A model generated the notes under the pieces. That model was not told the origin of the DNA, did not search any database, and saw nothing but the letters and a program-made list of their open reading frames with translations. Shown here piece by piece: positions 44,281 to 52,848 of a stretch of DNA of 64,000 bases. The translations under genes were made by a program, and so were the position numbers. This DNA comes from JBDHWG01 sp046328505. GTDB lineage: Bacteria > Chloroflexota > Anaerolineae > Epilineales > JAHCIE01. The DNA is taken from the NCBI GenBank assembly GCA_046328505.1, contig JAXLWL010000004.1:310001-374000 (forward strand), given 5' to 3'. Numbering within the stretch: position 1 is the first letter of the stretch; the number at the start of each line of letters is the position of its first letter.

Positions 44281-44979
44281 CTAATCGCGGTTGGGGTCGT
44301 TGTGGGGCGGCTCGACCATCACAGCGTGAACTGCGAAGTCAACGAAGTATTCCCGCGCGCGTGCCAGGGCAGTCGGGGAGGAAAGATCCTCGCCGACGCC
44401 AAGTATTCGACACAGCGGTATCGAAGCCAGGAAGCACGGGAACAACATCTCGACCAGGACGATCTGAGCCATCGGTTCGAAGTCCGACCGGAACAGGCCG
44501 GCGTCACGCACCTTGTCGAGCATTGGCTTGATCTGCTCGACATCGTCAGTGTCGAGTTGTGTGATGAGCTTCGCGTAGGTTTGCCAGCCTTCCGCCATCT
44601 CCCACAATAGGATGCGCATGAGGCTCGGGTGTTCGATCAGGTAATCGAAGTACCCGCCGAGGAACGACCTGAACAGCGCCCGATAGTGCGCCGCGGCATC
44701 AGGGCCGGGGTCGGTGTCCCGCAAGGCGGTGACGATTTCCGTCTGCAGGCCCCGCGTCTGCTCGTCGGCGCGCCGAATCACCTGGACATACAGGTTGAAC
44801 TTGTCACCAAAGTACTGGAAGATGAGGCTCTTGTTGTATCCCGCCTCCGCAGCAATGACGTCGATGCGCGCACCGTCGAAACCGTGTTCTGCAAACACCT
44901 TCTCAGCGGCATCGAGTATCGCCTCGCGGGATCCCTCGGCATCATGTGCTCGTCCCGGTCTAGACCTGGTTTCCGCCAT
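44281..44979 (-). CDS. TetR-family repressor (CecR/YbiH-like)
   Basis: A 232-residue regulator heading the exporter operon. The N-terminal helix-turn-helix is GARIDVIAAEAGYNKSLIFQYFGDKF. The C-terminal ligand/dimer domain is helical. Gene order (tetR, two permeases, two ATPases, adaptor) is a rearranged version of E. coli ybiH-ybhGFSR. Operator-like repeats lie in its promoter, so it probably represses its own operon until an effector binds. Start ATG 44979. Confidence 0.9.
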   Translation of the reverse strand: MAETRSRPGRAHDAEGSREAILDAAEKVFAEHGFDGARIDVIAAEAGYNKSLIFQYFGDKFNLYVQVIRRADEQTRGLQTEIVTALRDTDPGPDAAAHYRALFRSFLGGYFDYLIEHPSLMRILLWEMAEGWQTYAKLITQLDTDDVEQIKPMLDKVRDAGLFRSDFEPMAQIVLVEMLFPCFLASIPLCRILGVGEDLSSPTALARAREYFVDFAVHAVMVEPPHNDPNRD

Positions 44980-45013
44980 ACTGGAGCCTCCAGGGGTACC
45001 CCTTAGATGATAA

Positions 45014-45073
45014 CTAACCAGTTGGTTAGATAACTAACTGGTTAGATTATACATCGGAACGGCGAAATGTCAA
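45014..45073 (-). promoter_or_regulatory. tetR operon promoter with two inverted-repeat operators
   Basis: On the minus strand TTGACA (complement of 45068-45073), a 16-base spacer and TATAAT (complement of 45046-45051). Directly downstream are CTAACCAGTTGGTTAG (45014-45029, 7-base arms, 2-base centre) and CTAACTGGTTAG (45034-45045, 5-base arms). They cover the transcription start, as expected for TetR repression. Confidence 0.82.
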
Positions 45074-45188
45074 GGGCTTCTGTGAGAGATTTAGGACTCT
45101 TCGGGGGATAGACTGCGAATATAGCTGGCCGCAGCGCGGGATCAGGGCGACCGGCGAGGTCGCTGCGTCGGCTAGCGAAGAGGCAACT

Positions 45189-47774
45189 TTAGGGGGCTGG
45201 GTCGACCCACAAGCTTTCGCCGTCCGTCGTCAGCGTGACAGCATGTTGCAGTTCGCTCAGGCGTATCACGCGGCCCGCGAGCGCGGGCGCGATGCCGCCG
45301 TCGCCGTGGACGATGGTCAGCGCGGGGTGGGCGGCGCGCTGAAGGTCGGCGGCGAGCGCGTCATCGGCGTGGCCGCTCAGCAAGAGTACCGAGGCCGCCG
45401 CCTGATTCAATGCGGTTGGGTGGCGCAGCCCACCGGCCAGGAGAAACTGGACGTTGCCATACGTCAGGCGGTAGACCGCCTCACCGGTGTCTCCGTCACT
45501 CCCGACCACCTCCAGCGTGACCGAGTCGGGCAGCCGCACGCGCGCGCCCGGCCGGGCCTCGATCGACCCGCTGCCACGCGCCGTTACCGCCGCGTCCCAG
45601 TCGGCGCCTGCCGCTGAGCGGGGCAACGCCGGCGCGATGGCCTGGTCGACCTCGAAGTGCCGCAGCACGTCGGCGAGCGGCTTCAGGTGCGCTGCCTCCA
45701 CACGCGACGCGGCCACCACGGCGACGGCCGCGCTCCACGGCGCGGCGGCCTGTCCCACCGCTGCCTCCGTCTCGGCGGGATCGCTGCCGCCGCCGATGAC
45801 GAGGCGATAGCCCGAGGGTGTGCGAACGACGACGGCGGCGCCGGTGGGCAGGACGGTCAGACGGAGCCGTCCATCGAGCTGCCCCGGTCCCATCCACCAC
45901 GCCGCGGCGGCAACGGCGGCAACGGCCAGCGCAGCGCCCAGGAGGAAGCGCCGCCCTAGCCGCTTCCGAGCGGGATCGGCCCCAGGGGCGTTCGGCGGCG
46001 GCCCAAGCTGCTGGATGGGTTTCGCGACGACCGGGCGCAGGTCATCCGCCGAGTCCGTGCGCTGAGTGCCCATATGCCACGGCCAGGCGAAGGCGAGCGC
46101 GCGAGATGTCGGGTGGGGATAGGCGAGCCAGGCAATCCACGCAGCGGCGAGAAGGTAGAATCCGGCCACCTGGGGAACCGATAGACTGACGTTGTCGATC
46201 GCAGCCCAGGGCCGGGCAGCAAGCCACTCCGGGATGACGAGTGTCCACTCCAGTGGAAACCAGGCGGCGACGGCGAGGACGCGGCCGAGGGGCAGCCAGA
46301 GAAGCCCCGCGCCTGTGGCGATGCCGCCGAGAAGCATGAGAAGGGGCTGCGCCGGGAGGACGAGGGCGTTGGCGAGCAAGCCGACGAGGGAGACCTGGCC
46401 GAAATAGAGGGCGATCAAAGGCGCGGTCATGATGGTCGCGGCCAGGGTCGCGGCAATCACGGTGAGGGTTGCTTTGGCCGCTCCGGCCACTCGCCCCCGG
46501 CGTTCGTCCAGCCGCGTCAGGTGGACGAGGCCGATGGTGAGAGGCGTTGCCAGCACGATCATGCCCAGCGCACCGACGAAGCTCAATTGGAATCCAACGT
46601 CAAGGACCGCCCACGGCGAGATGGCCGTGATGACCAGCGCGGAGAGGGCGAGTGCGATGAGCACGGACGAGGGGCGGCCCTCGGCGGCGGCCCAGACGAC
46701 GAACGCGCCCATGATCGCCGCGCGCACGGCGGATGGACTGGCCCCGACGAGGAGCGTGTAGAAGGCGAGGAGCGCGAGCGTCGTCCAGAGGATCGCGCGA
46801 CGCCCGCTGATAACCCGCGCCCCACGCTCCAGTCGGTGCGACCAGACCGTGTCGTCGTCCGTGACCTGGGATGTGGTGCGACGGAGAAAGAGGAAGCCGG
46901 CGGCGATGAAGCCGACCAGGATCGTGATATTGTAGCCCGAGATGACGACGATGTGCGACAGGCTCGACCGCCGCAGCGCTTCCATCACATCATCTGGCAG
47001 CTTGCGGCTGAGACCCAACAGGACGCCGGCGAGGAGGTCTGACTCGGGCGGACGCAGGATGCCGTCGATAGCCGCCTCGATGCGCTGTTGGATGGCGAGC
47101 GCTACCCGCCGTAGCCACGCGCCTCCAACGCCGCCCGCCGCGCTGATGCGCGTGGTGTCCACACTCGCCAGGACGCCGCGCCGCGCCAGGAACTCGCGGT
47201 ACGAAAACCGCTCTGAATCGCGCACCTGGCCGATGTCGCCGGTCAGCGTGACGCGCTCGCCGTAGGCGAGCTCCCGAGTGGCGAGTACCCGCACCCAGAC
47301 GCGGCCGGCGCATGCGCGGGCGGGCACGATCATGCACAAGGCAGGCGTCAGACGACTGGACGCAGTGATCCCCTGCCAGATGCCGTTGGCGATGATGGGA
47401 GTGTTGTCCAGGGTAGCGGACTCGACGGCGAGCGGAAAGACCGTCCAGATGCCCTGGTCGTCGGGTGTATCGTCAACCACGCCGCGCAGCGCGACCTCGC
47501 GCCCGGTGAGGGCCTGCCATTGCTCGGCGGCGGGCCGCCAGTCCGCGACCGTCAGGCGCAGCGCGGCGAGGGCAGCGGTGAACAGCAAGGCGCAGGCAAA
47601 GCCGAGACTCAATGCGCGTGACTTGTCGGAGGGGGCGCGACGCCGCGCCAGGACCGCCCAGACCAGGATGGCGAGGGCAGCCGCAACCGCCGGCACAATC
47701 CAGGGCGGATCGAGCCAGACGACGAGGGCCAGCCCGCCGAGCCAGGCGGCGGTGACGAGGACGGGGCGTGGCAT
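45189..47774 (-). CDS. comEC: ComEC/Rec2-type DNA uptake channel with degenerate beta-lactamase domain
   Basis: An 861-residue polytopic protein. Residues 1-70 are membrane helices, about 75-215 form the OB-like DUF4131 domain (VTLTGDIGQVRDSERFSYREFLARRG), and about 235-560 are the competence domain starting with LAGVLLGLSRKLPDDVMEALRRSS and HIVVISGYNITIL. The last 220 residues align to the metallo-beta-lactamase domain by position, but the H-x-H-x-D-H metal motif is absent (VVAASRVEAAHLKPLADVL occupies the place). It should still form the inner-membrane channel for single-stranded DNA. The gene starts 12 bases after the acyl-CoA synthetase stop. Confidence 0.9.
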   Translation of the reverse strand: MPRPVLVTAAWLGGLALVVWLDPPWIVPAVAAALAILVWAVLARRRAPSDKSRALSLGFACALLFTAALAALRLTVADWRPAAEQWQALTGREVALRGVVDDTPDDQGIWTVFPLAVESATLDNTPIIANGIWQGITASSRLTPALCMIVPARACAGRVWVRVLATRELAYGERVTLTGDIGQVRDSERFSYREFLARRGVLASVDTTRISAAGGVGGAWLRRVALAIQQRIEAAIDGILRPPESDLLAGVLLGLSRKLPDDVMEALRRSSLSHIVVISGYNITILVGFIAAGFLFLRRTTSQVTDDDTVWSHRLERGARVISGRRAILWTTLALLAFYTLLVGASPSAVRAAIMGAFVVWAAAEGRPSSVLIALALSALVITAISPWAVLDVGFQLSFVGALGMIVLATPLTIGLVHLTRLDERRGRVAGAAKATLTVIAATLAATIMTAPLIALYFGQVSLVGLLANALVLPAQPLLMLLGGIATGAGLLWLPLGRVLAVAAWFPLEWTLVIPEWLAARPWAAIDNVSLSVPQVAGFYLLAAAWIAWLAYPHPTSRALAFAWPWHMGTQRTDSADDLRPVVAKPIQQLGPPPNAPGADPARKRLGRRFLLGAALAVAAVAAAAWWMGPGQLDGRLRLTVLPTGAAVVVRTPSGYRLVIGGGSDPAETEAAVGQAAAPWSAAVAVVAASRVEAAHLKPLADVLRHFEVDQAIAPALPRSAAGADWDAAVTARGSGSIEARPGARVRLPDSVTLEVVGSDGDTGEAVYRLTYGNVQFLLAGGLRHPTALNQAAASVLLLSGHADDALAADLQRAAHPALTIVHGDGGIAPALAGRVIRLSELQHAVTLTTDGESLWVDPAP

Positions 47775-47786
47775 AGTGGTGCGGTG

Positions 47787-49289
47787 TTACTTCATAAGGT
47801 CATCACGAAGTGTCGTTTTCTGGATCTTTCCCATCGCATTGCGCGGCAGGGCCGCGGCGAAGCGGACCTCGCGCGGCTTCTTATATGGCGCGAGGTGGGC
47901 GCGGCAGTACTCCATCAGCTCGTCCGGCGAGGGCGCCGGCGAGTGCGGAACGACGACCGCGACGACGCGCTCGCCCAGGTCGGGGTCGGGCAGGCCGATA
48001 ACGGCGGCCTCGGCAACGCCTGGGTGGGTCTGCAGCATCTCCTCGACTTCGCGCGGGTAGACGTTGAACCCGCCGGTGATGATAAGCTCTTTGCCGCGCC
48101 CAACGAGCGTGAGCACGCCGCCGTCGTCCAGGAAGCCCAGGTCGCCGGTGCTGAACCATCCGTCGCGGAACGACTCCGCGGTGGCCTCCGGCTGCTGCCA
48201 GTAGCCCTGGAACACGTTCGGGCCGCGTGTCCACACTGCGCCGACTTCATACGGCGGCAGAGGCGCGCCGGGCACGCCGACGAGAATCTCCTGTCCGGGG
48301 AAGGGCCGTCCGACGGTGCCGGGACGCCGCGGCCCGTCCAGGGGATTCGTGGTCAACATTCCGGTCTCGGTCATGCCGTAGCGCTCGAGCAGGGTGTGGC
48401 CGAAGACGCGCTGGAATTCGTCGAAGACGTCGGGGCTGAGCGGCGCCGAGCCAGAGACGAACAGCCTCACCGAGTCGGTGTGGGGCGTCGTGCTGCGGGC
48501 CGCTGCCAGCAGACGTGCATACATGGTCGGGACGCCGAAGAAGAGGCTGATGCTGCCTGCGCCGAGCGCAGCGATAACCTCGGCCGGGTCGAAGCGGGGC
48601 CGCAGGTCGGCGCTGGCGCCGGTGATCAGCGTGCCGTGCAAGCCGACGCCCAGGCCATGGATATGGAACAACGGCAGCGTGAGCAAGAGGCGGTCACGCG
48701 ATGTCCACCGCCACGCCTGGGTGACCGCGGAGATATTCGCGGCCAGGTTGCCGTGGCTGAGCATCGCGCCTTTCGAGCGCCCGGTCGTGCCGGATGTGTA
48801 GGCGAGAAGAGCAAGGCTGTCGGAACGTGGGAGGGGCAGAGGCTCATCCGCGCTACTGCCAGGCGCGAGAGGGTCCGTACCCAATGCGAAGTCGCACACC
48901 CGTCGCAAAGTTGGCAAGTTTGGTTGGAGGGCGCGGATTTCGTCGAGTATCGGGCCGTGGCCGAGGACGAAGGCGGCGCCTGAGTCGCTCAGCAGATGCG
49001 TCAGCTCGGCCGCGCGATATTGAGCGTTGACCAGCACGACCACGCCGCCCGCAAGCCCCACGCCCAGGTAAGCGTAGACAAAGGCGGGGCTGCTATCCAG
49101 GGCCAGGGCGACGCGCTCGCCATCGGCCACGCCCTGCGCTCGGAGCCAGCGCCCGACGCGCGTCGCGGCGGTGTAGACAGTCTCATAGGGAATCGGCTGA
49201 CCCTGCCAGATAAGGCAGGGCGCGTCCGAGGCGCGCTCAACGGAGGCCACGAACAGGCGAAGGATGGAGGCGGACGAAGAATCACTCAT
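47787..49289 (-). CDS. AMP-dependent acyl-CoA synthetase
   Basis: A 500-residue ANL-superfamily ligase. The P-loop-like AYTSGTTGRSKGAM, the A5-type motif ERYGMTETGM, A7 WFSTGDLGFLDDGG and the catalytic Lys in LPRNAMGKIQK near the C-terminus (about 490) are all there. It activates a carboxylic acid with ATP and CoA; malonyl-CoA synthetase-like and medium/long-chain members share this length. It is immediately upstream of comEC with a 12-base gap, an unexpected partnership. No good Shine-Dalgarno precedes ATG 49289. TTGTAT and TACAAA 17 bases apart lie just upstream on the minus strand. Confidence 0.88.
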   Translation of the reverse strand: MSDSSSASILRLFVASVERASDAPCLIWQGQPIPYETVYTAATRVGRWLRAQGVADGERVALALDSSPAFVYAYLGVGLAGGVVVLVNAQYRAAELTHLLSDSGAAFVLGHGPILDEIRALQPNLPTLRRVCDFALGTDPLAPGSSADEPLPLPRSDSLALLAYTSGTTGRSKGAMLSHGNLAANISAVTQAWRWTSRDRLLLTLPLFHIHGLGVGLHGTLITGASADLRPRFDPAEVIAALGAGSISLFFGVPTMYARLLAAARSTTPHTDSVRLFVSGSAPLSPDVFDEFQRVFGHTLLERYGMTETGMLTTNPLDGPRRPGTVGRPFPGQEILVGVPGAPLPPYEVGAVWTRGPNVFQGYWQQPEATAESFRDGWFSTGDLGFLDDGGVLTLVGRGKELIITGGFNVYPREVEEMLQTHPGVAEAAVIGLPDPDLGERVVAVVVPHSPAPSPDELMEYCRAHLAPYKKPREVRFAAALPRNAMGKIQKTTLRDDLMK

Positions 49290-49448
49290 GGTTTGTAAAT
49301 TGTCCCACTTTCGGATACAATAGCTGGCGTTCAGGACGCCCCCATTTTAGAATATTTCCAGGCCAGGGCATAATCCTGAGTGCAGCAGGTACGTTAAACA
49401 TATAGGACGTACGACACCATTCCCTTTCAAGCGAGGCCAAGACCGCCC

Positions 49449-50123
49449 ATGCGAGCACCGCTGCAAGTGCCGCCGCCGCGCATCTTGCTGGTGGTTCTAT
49501 TGGCGATCGTTGTTCTTGTCTGCGCGTGGGGCAAAGCAGCACTAGCCGCTCCTCCGGACGAGGTTCGCCAAGTCATAGAACTGATTAACCAGGAACGAGT
49601 GCGCCACGGACTACATCCTCTGATGCATGACCCTCGACTAGATGTAGCCGCCCAGCGACACAGCGACGATGAGGCCGAGCATGACTATATCGGCCACGAC
49701 GGTACAGATGGCAGCACGTTCTGGAGCCGCGTCGTTGATGTCGGTTTCGACCCTCAGGTTCTCGGTGAAGTGCTGGCGGCCGGAAACAATACGGCCGACT
49801 CCGCCGTTCAGTCCTGGTTCCACAGCCCACCCCACTACGAGATTCTGATGTACCCTGATCTCGATTGGATCGGGGTTGGCGAGTCGACGCGGGCCGGTAC
49901 CCGCTACGGCTACTACTGGGTCGCGGAAGTGGGCGTCTCAGGCAACCCGATGCCCATACCGACGGCTACCGCGACACCCTCTCTTCCAGCGTATCCTGGG
50001 CCGGTCGTGACACCGACGCCCACCATACCCCCGACGCCTTTCCCGCCCAATATCATCAGCCGCCTCGTCCCGCGCCTCTACCTGCCGGATGTCATTGGCG
50101 GCGACCGTTCCGGGGCGCGTTAG
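49449..50123 (+). CDS. Secreted CAP-domain (SCP-like) protein
   Basis: A 224-residue exported protein. Signal peptide to about residue 33. The CAP domain (about 36-165) has LINQERVRHGLHPLMHDPRLDVAAQRHSDD-type architecture, with His in QRHSDDEAEHDYIGHDG and HSPPHYEILMYPD. The domain is followed by a Pro/Thr-rich linker and the C-terminal RLYLPDVIGG, similar to the tail of the surface protein at 25763. CAP proteins in bacteria are mostly of unknown function. ATG 49449 has no strong ribosome binding site. Confidence 0.85.
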   Translation: MRAPLQVPPPRILLVVLLAIVVLVCAWGKAALAAPPDEVRQVIELINQERVRHGLHPLMHDPRLDVAAQRHSDDEAEHDYIGHDGTDGSTFWSRVVDVGFDPQVLGEVLAAGNNTADSAVQSWFHSPPHYEILMYPDLDWIGVGESTRAGTRYGYYWVAEVGVSGNPMPIPTATATPSLPAYPGPVVTPTPTIPPTPFPPNIISRLVPRLYLPDVIGGDRSGAR

Positions 50124-50144
50124 TCCGTCAAGTCTGCCTTCGGC

Positions 50145-50178
50145 AAGGGCCACCGATCAGTCGGTGGCCCTTCTCGTT
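50145..50178 (+). terminator. Terminator of the CAP gene
   Basis: AAGGGCCACCGA (50145-50156), TCAG loop, TCGGTGGCCCTT (50161-50172), then CTCGTTT. A perfect 12-bp stem. Confidence 0.85.
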
Positions 50179-50189
50179 TCATGAGCCTG

Positions 50190-50852
50190 CTACGGCGCTG
50201 TGATTCTGTCCTTGAGACCGTCGAACAGCTTTGTTCCGCCGAAGCCCGGTACTTTCTTCAGGTCTTCTGGCCGCTGGAACGGGCCGTTCTTCTGGCGATA
50301 TTGGATGATGCGGTCCGCCAGCACCGCGCCCACGCCGGGCAGCGCGTCCAGCTCCTCCTTCGTCGCCGTATTGAGGTTGACGACACCGCCCGTTGCCGCC
50401 GTGGCCTTGCCGGCGGGCGAGGCTGCGCCCGCCGGGCCAACAAGGGGCGGCGGTGGCGTGCCGCGGGCGGGCACGTATACCTGCTCGCCGTCGTGCAGCG
50501 GCCGGGCCTGATTCAGTCCGTCGGCATCGGCGGCGCCGGTCAGCCCGCCCGCGGCGGTCAGCGCCTGCACGACACGGCTGCCCTCGGGCAGAGTGTAAAC
50601 GCCGGGATGGGTGACGGCGCCGTTTACATAGACGGTTATCGTTGTTGGGAGGGGTGAGGGTGACGGCGGCGGAACGGTCGTGGCTGGTGGGGACGGTGTC
50701 TCGACGCGGATGACCGAGTCCACTGTGGTGGATGACAGATCGACTTTACTGCCGGGTGGCTCGGATCGGGTGCCCGGCATGCAGGCAGCCACGCCGATGG
50801 CAAGCGCCACGGCGACCACGCTTAGCCTCTTCGCCAGGCCTGGCCCACGCAT
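50190..50852 (-). CDS. comEA: ComEA-like DNA receptor, lipoprotein type
   Basis: A 220-residue exported protein. The signal peptide ends in the lipobox VAAC (Cys24), so it would be lipid-anchored instead of using a membrane helix. After a Pro/Ser/Thr stretch come an SLBB domain (about 72-130, TVYVNGAVTHPGVYTLPEGSR split over two strands) and a double helix-hairpin-helix (about 155-215, VNLNTATKEELDALPGVG and FQRPEDLKKVPGF). ComEA delivers double-stranded DNA to ComEC, whose gene is about 2.4 kb upstream. ATG 50852 follows a GGGGGG-rich ribosome binding site. Confidence 0.9.
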   Translation of the reverse strand: MRGPGLAKRLSVVAVALAIGVAACMPGTRSEPPGSKVDLSSTTVDSVIRVETPSPPATTVPPPSPSPLPTTITVYVNGAVTHPGVYTLPEGSRVVQALTAAGGLTGAADADGLNQARPLHDGEQVYVPARGTPPPPLVGPAGAASPAGKATAATGGVVNLNTATKEELDALPGVGAVLADRIIQYRQKNGPFQRPEDLKKVPGFGGTKLFDGLKDRITAP

Positions 50853-50924
50853 ACTCGCCCCCCTTGCTTCACGCTACTTGGAGCGGAGTATAGCACACTT
50901 CGCCGCGGAGGCAACTTCGGGCAA

Positions 50925-50962
50925 CACAAAAGCGGGTGGGCGACTTCGTTGTCACCCACCCG
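50925..50962 (-). terminator. Terminator of the slipin/NfeD transcript
   Basis: CGGGTGGGCGAC (50933-50944) pairs with GTCACCCACCCG (50951-50962), with one G-T wobble. On the minus strand it is followed by CTTTTGTGTTG. Confidence 0.75.
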
Positions 50963-51023
50963 ATGGAGTATTTCAGCCTACGTTGCTGTTCTGAAGTCAA
51001 GCCATCGACTTCAGCCTTCCTCG

Positions 51024-51908
51024 CTAACCCTCGCCTTGACCCGGGTCTGCCGGCGCGGCCGGCGGTATCGTCGGGATTCCGGTGCCTCCGTTGGATGGCG
51101 CCGGGGGAGGCACGTTGGTCGACGCTGCGTTGGCGCTATAGGCCTTCATCAGGCCGGAGAGACCCTCCAGAATGTCGACAGGCACAGGGAAGATGATCGT
51201 GGAGTTGTGCTCGACGCCGATCTCGACGAGGGTCTGCAAGTAGCGCAGTTGGAGCGCGCCAGGCTGCGTCGCCAGCACCCGCGCTGCCTCAGAGAGTTGC
51301 TGGGATGCGCTATACTCGCCCTCGGCGCTGATGATCTTGGCGCGGCGCTCGCGCTCGGCCTCGGCCTGGCGTGCCATCGCGCGCTGCATGCTCTGCGGCA
51401 GCTCCACGTCCTTGATATCCACCGACGTAATCTTGACGCCCCACGGCTCCGTCGCCAGGTCCAGGATACCTTGCACCTGCTGGTCGATCACGTCACGGTG
51501 CGCCAGCAGCTCATCCAGCTCCGACTGGCCAAGGACGGAACGCAGGCTCGTCTGGCCGACCTGGAAGATATTGCGGCGGTAATCGTCCACCGCGACGACG
51601 GCGCGCGCCGGGTCGATCACCTGGTAGAAGACGACAGCACTGACCTTGACGGTGACGTTGTCGCGGGTGATACATTCCTGCGACGGCAGGTCGAGCGTGT
51701 ACACGCGGAGATCGATCTTGGTCATCTTGTCGATGAAGGGGTAGATGATGAAGATGCCAGGGCCTTTCGCGCCTACCAGGCGCCCCAGGCGGAAGATAAC
51801 GCCGCGCTCGTACTCCTGCACCACGCGAATCGAGGTCACTGTGAGCAGCGCCAGGACGACCAGCGCGATGCAGAGTAACGTGCTCAACCCGCCAATTAAA
51901 CCACTCAT
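51024..51908 (-). CDS. Slipin (SPFH/band 7 protein)
   Basis: A 294-residue membrane scaffold protein. An N-terminal membrane helix (about 7-27) is followed by the band 7 domain (SIRVVQEYERGVIFRLGRLVGAKGPG to IKDVELPQSMQRAMARQAEAERERR), then the coiled region and a Pro-rich C-terminus. Slipins organise membrane microdomains and usually pair with NfeD. ATG 51908 overlaps the NfeD stop by four bases, so they are coupled. Confidence 0.92.
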   Translation of the reverse strand: MSGLIGGLSTLLCIALVVLALLTVTSIRVVQEYERGVIFRLGRLVGAKGPGIFIIYPFIDKMTKIDLRVYTLDLPSQECITRDNVTVKVSAVVFYQVIDPARAVVAVDDYRRNIFQVGQTSLRSVLGQSELDELLAHRDVIDQQVQGILDLATEPWGVKITSVDIKDVELPQSMQRAMARQAEAERERRAKIISAEGEYSASQQLSEAARVLATQPGALQLRYLQTLVEIGVEHNSTIIFPVPVDILEGLSGLMKAYSANAASTNVPPPAPSNGGTGIPTIPPAAPADPGQGEG

Positions 51909-52621
51909 GGCTGTTTTCCTTCCTCTTGATGTGCGGGTGAAACGTCGTCGTTCACTTCGAGATAGCCCCAACCGGGAAGCTCCTCCTGCGGCGCCTCAGT
52001 GTCCCATTCCTCCGCGGCCGGTATCACATACAGCGTGAGACCCTCGACCTGCATGACGCGCACGGCTTCGCCGCAAGCGATAGAGCCGTCGAGAGACATG
52101 CCACGCCACAGCGAGCCGTAGACCCACACGCTGCCCTCCGGCGTGAGATCAGTGCGTGCCTCGCCGACCTTACCGATGAGCGCCTCCACGCCGGTGGCTA
52201 CCGGCCGAGATCGCACACGCCAGGCGGCCTGGACGACGAAGATGAACACGAGCGCTGTGGCGAAGGACGCCCCGATAATCGCTGCCCAGGGCGTGGGCTG
52301 GTTGGTCGTGCTGAAGAGCAGGACCGAGCCGGTGACCATCGCCAGAAGCCCGCCGGCCGTCAGCGCGCCGTGGGTTGAGGCCTTCACGTCCACGATGAAC
52401 AGCCCGAGGGCGAGGGCCATGAGGGCGAGGCCAGCGACGTTGGCGTTGAGGATGCTGAGGCCGTAGAGGGCCAGGGCGATGCACACGCCGCCAAGCCCGG
52501 CTGCGAAGCCGATGCCCGGGTTGCCAAGCTCGACGAGGAACGCATTGATGCCGACAATGAGGAGAAGGTAGGCGACGAGAGGAGTCGACAGAAGTTGACT
52601 GATTTCTTGCCCAAAGCTCAT
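51905..52621 (-). CDS. nfeD: NfeD-type membrane protein without protease domain
   Basis: A 238-residue partner of the slipin. Four to five membrane helices (about 14-34, 38-57, 59-76, 84-103, 109-133) are followed by the soluble OB-fold (about 150-210, LIGKVGEARTDLTPEGSVWVYG). Long NfeD proteins also begin with a ClpP-like serine protease domain; that part is absent here. ATG 52621 follows AGGAAGAAG. Confidence 0.88.
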   Translation of the reverse strand: MSFGQEISQLLSTPLVAYLLLIVGINAFLVELGNPGIGFAAGLGGVCIALALYGLSILNANVAGLALMALALGLFIVDVKASTHGALTAGGLLAMVTGSVLLFSTTNQPTPWAAIIGASFATALVFIFVVQAAWRVRSRPVATGVEALIGKVGEARTDLTPEGSVWVYGSLWRGMSLDGSIACGEAVRVMQVEGLTLYVIPAAEEWDTEAPQEELPGWGYLEVNDDVSPAHQEEGKQP

Positions 52622-52785
52622 TGAGCTACTTCTTCCTGTAACAGCGGCGGAGGTGCCCGCCGCCAGGGGATGATCTACTAATATTATGACGCGAACCGGG
52701 CCGAATACTTATCCCTTGCGCCCACAGCGTTCCGACAAAGGCCCGACAGCCGGCCGCGTGGCAGGCATACTGTTATTATCTATTA

Positions 52786-52813
52786 TCAAAATGGCCCGCG
52801 TCGGTGGCGGGCC
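52786..52813 (-). terminator. Terminator of the HDAC-like gene
   Basis: On the minus strand GGCCCGC (complement of 52807-52813) pairs with GCGGGCC (complement of 52793-52799), followed by ATTTTGATAAT. The remaining gap to 52621 shows only AT-rich sequence. Confidence 0.7.
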
Positions 52814-52848
52814 AGAGCAGGATGATAGGGAAGGCGGACCGTGTTGCG

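Noticed and set aside
49315..49320. Leaderless promoter for the acyl-CoA synthetase
   Set aside because: TTGTAT-17-TACAAA is present but the predicted start would lie inside the coding region, so I do not list it as a promoter.
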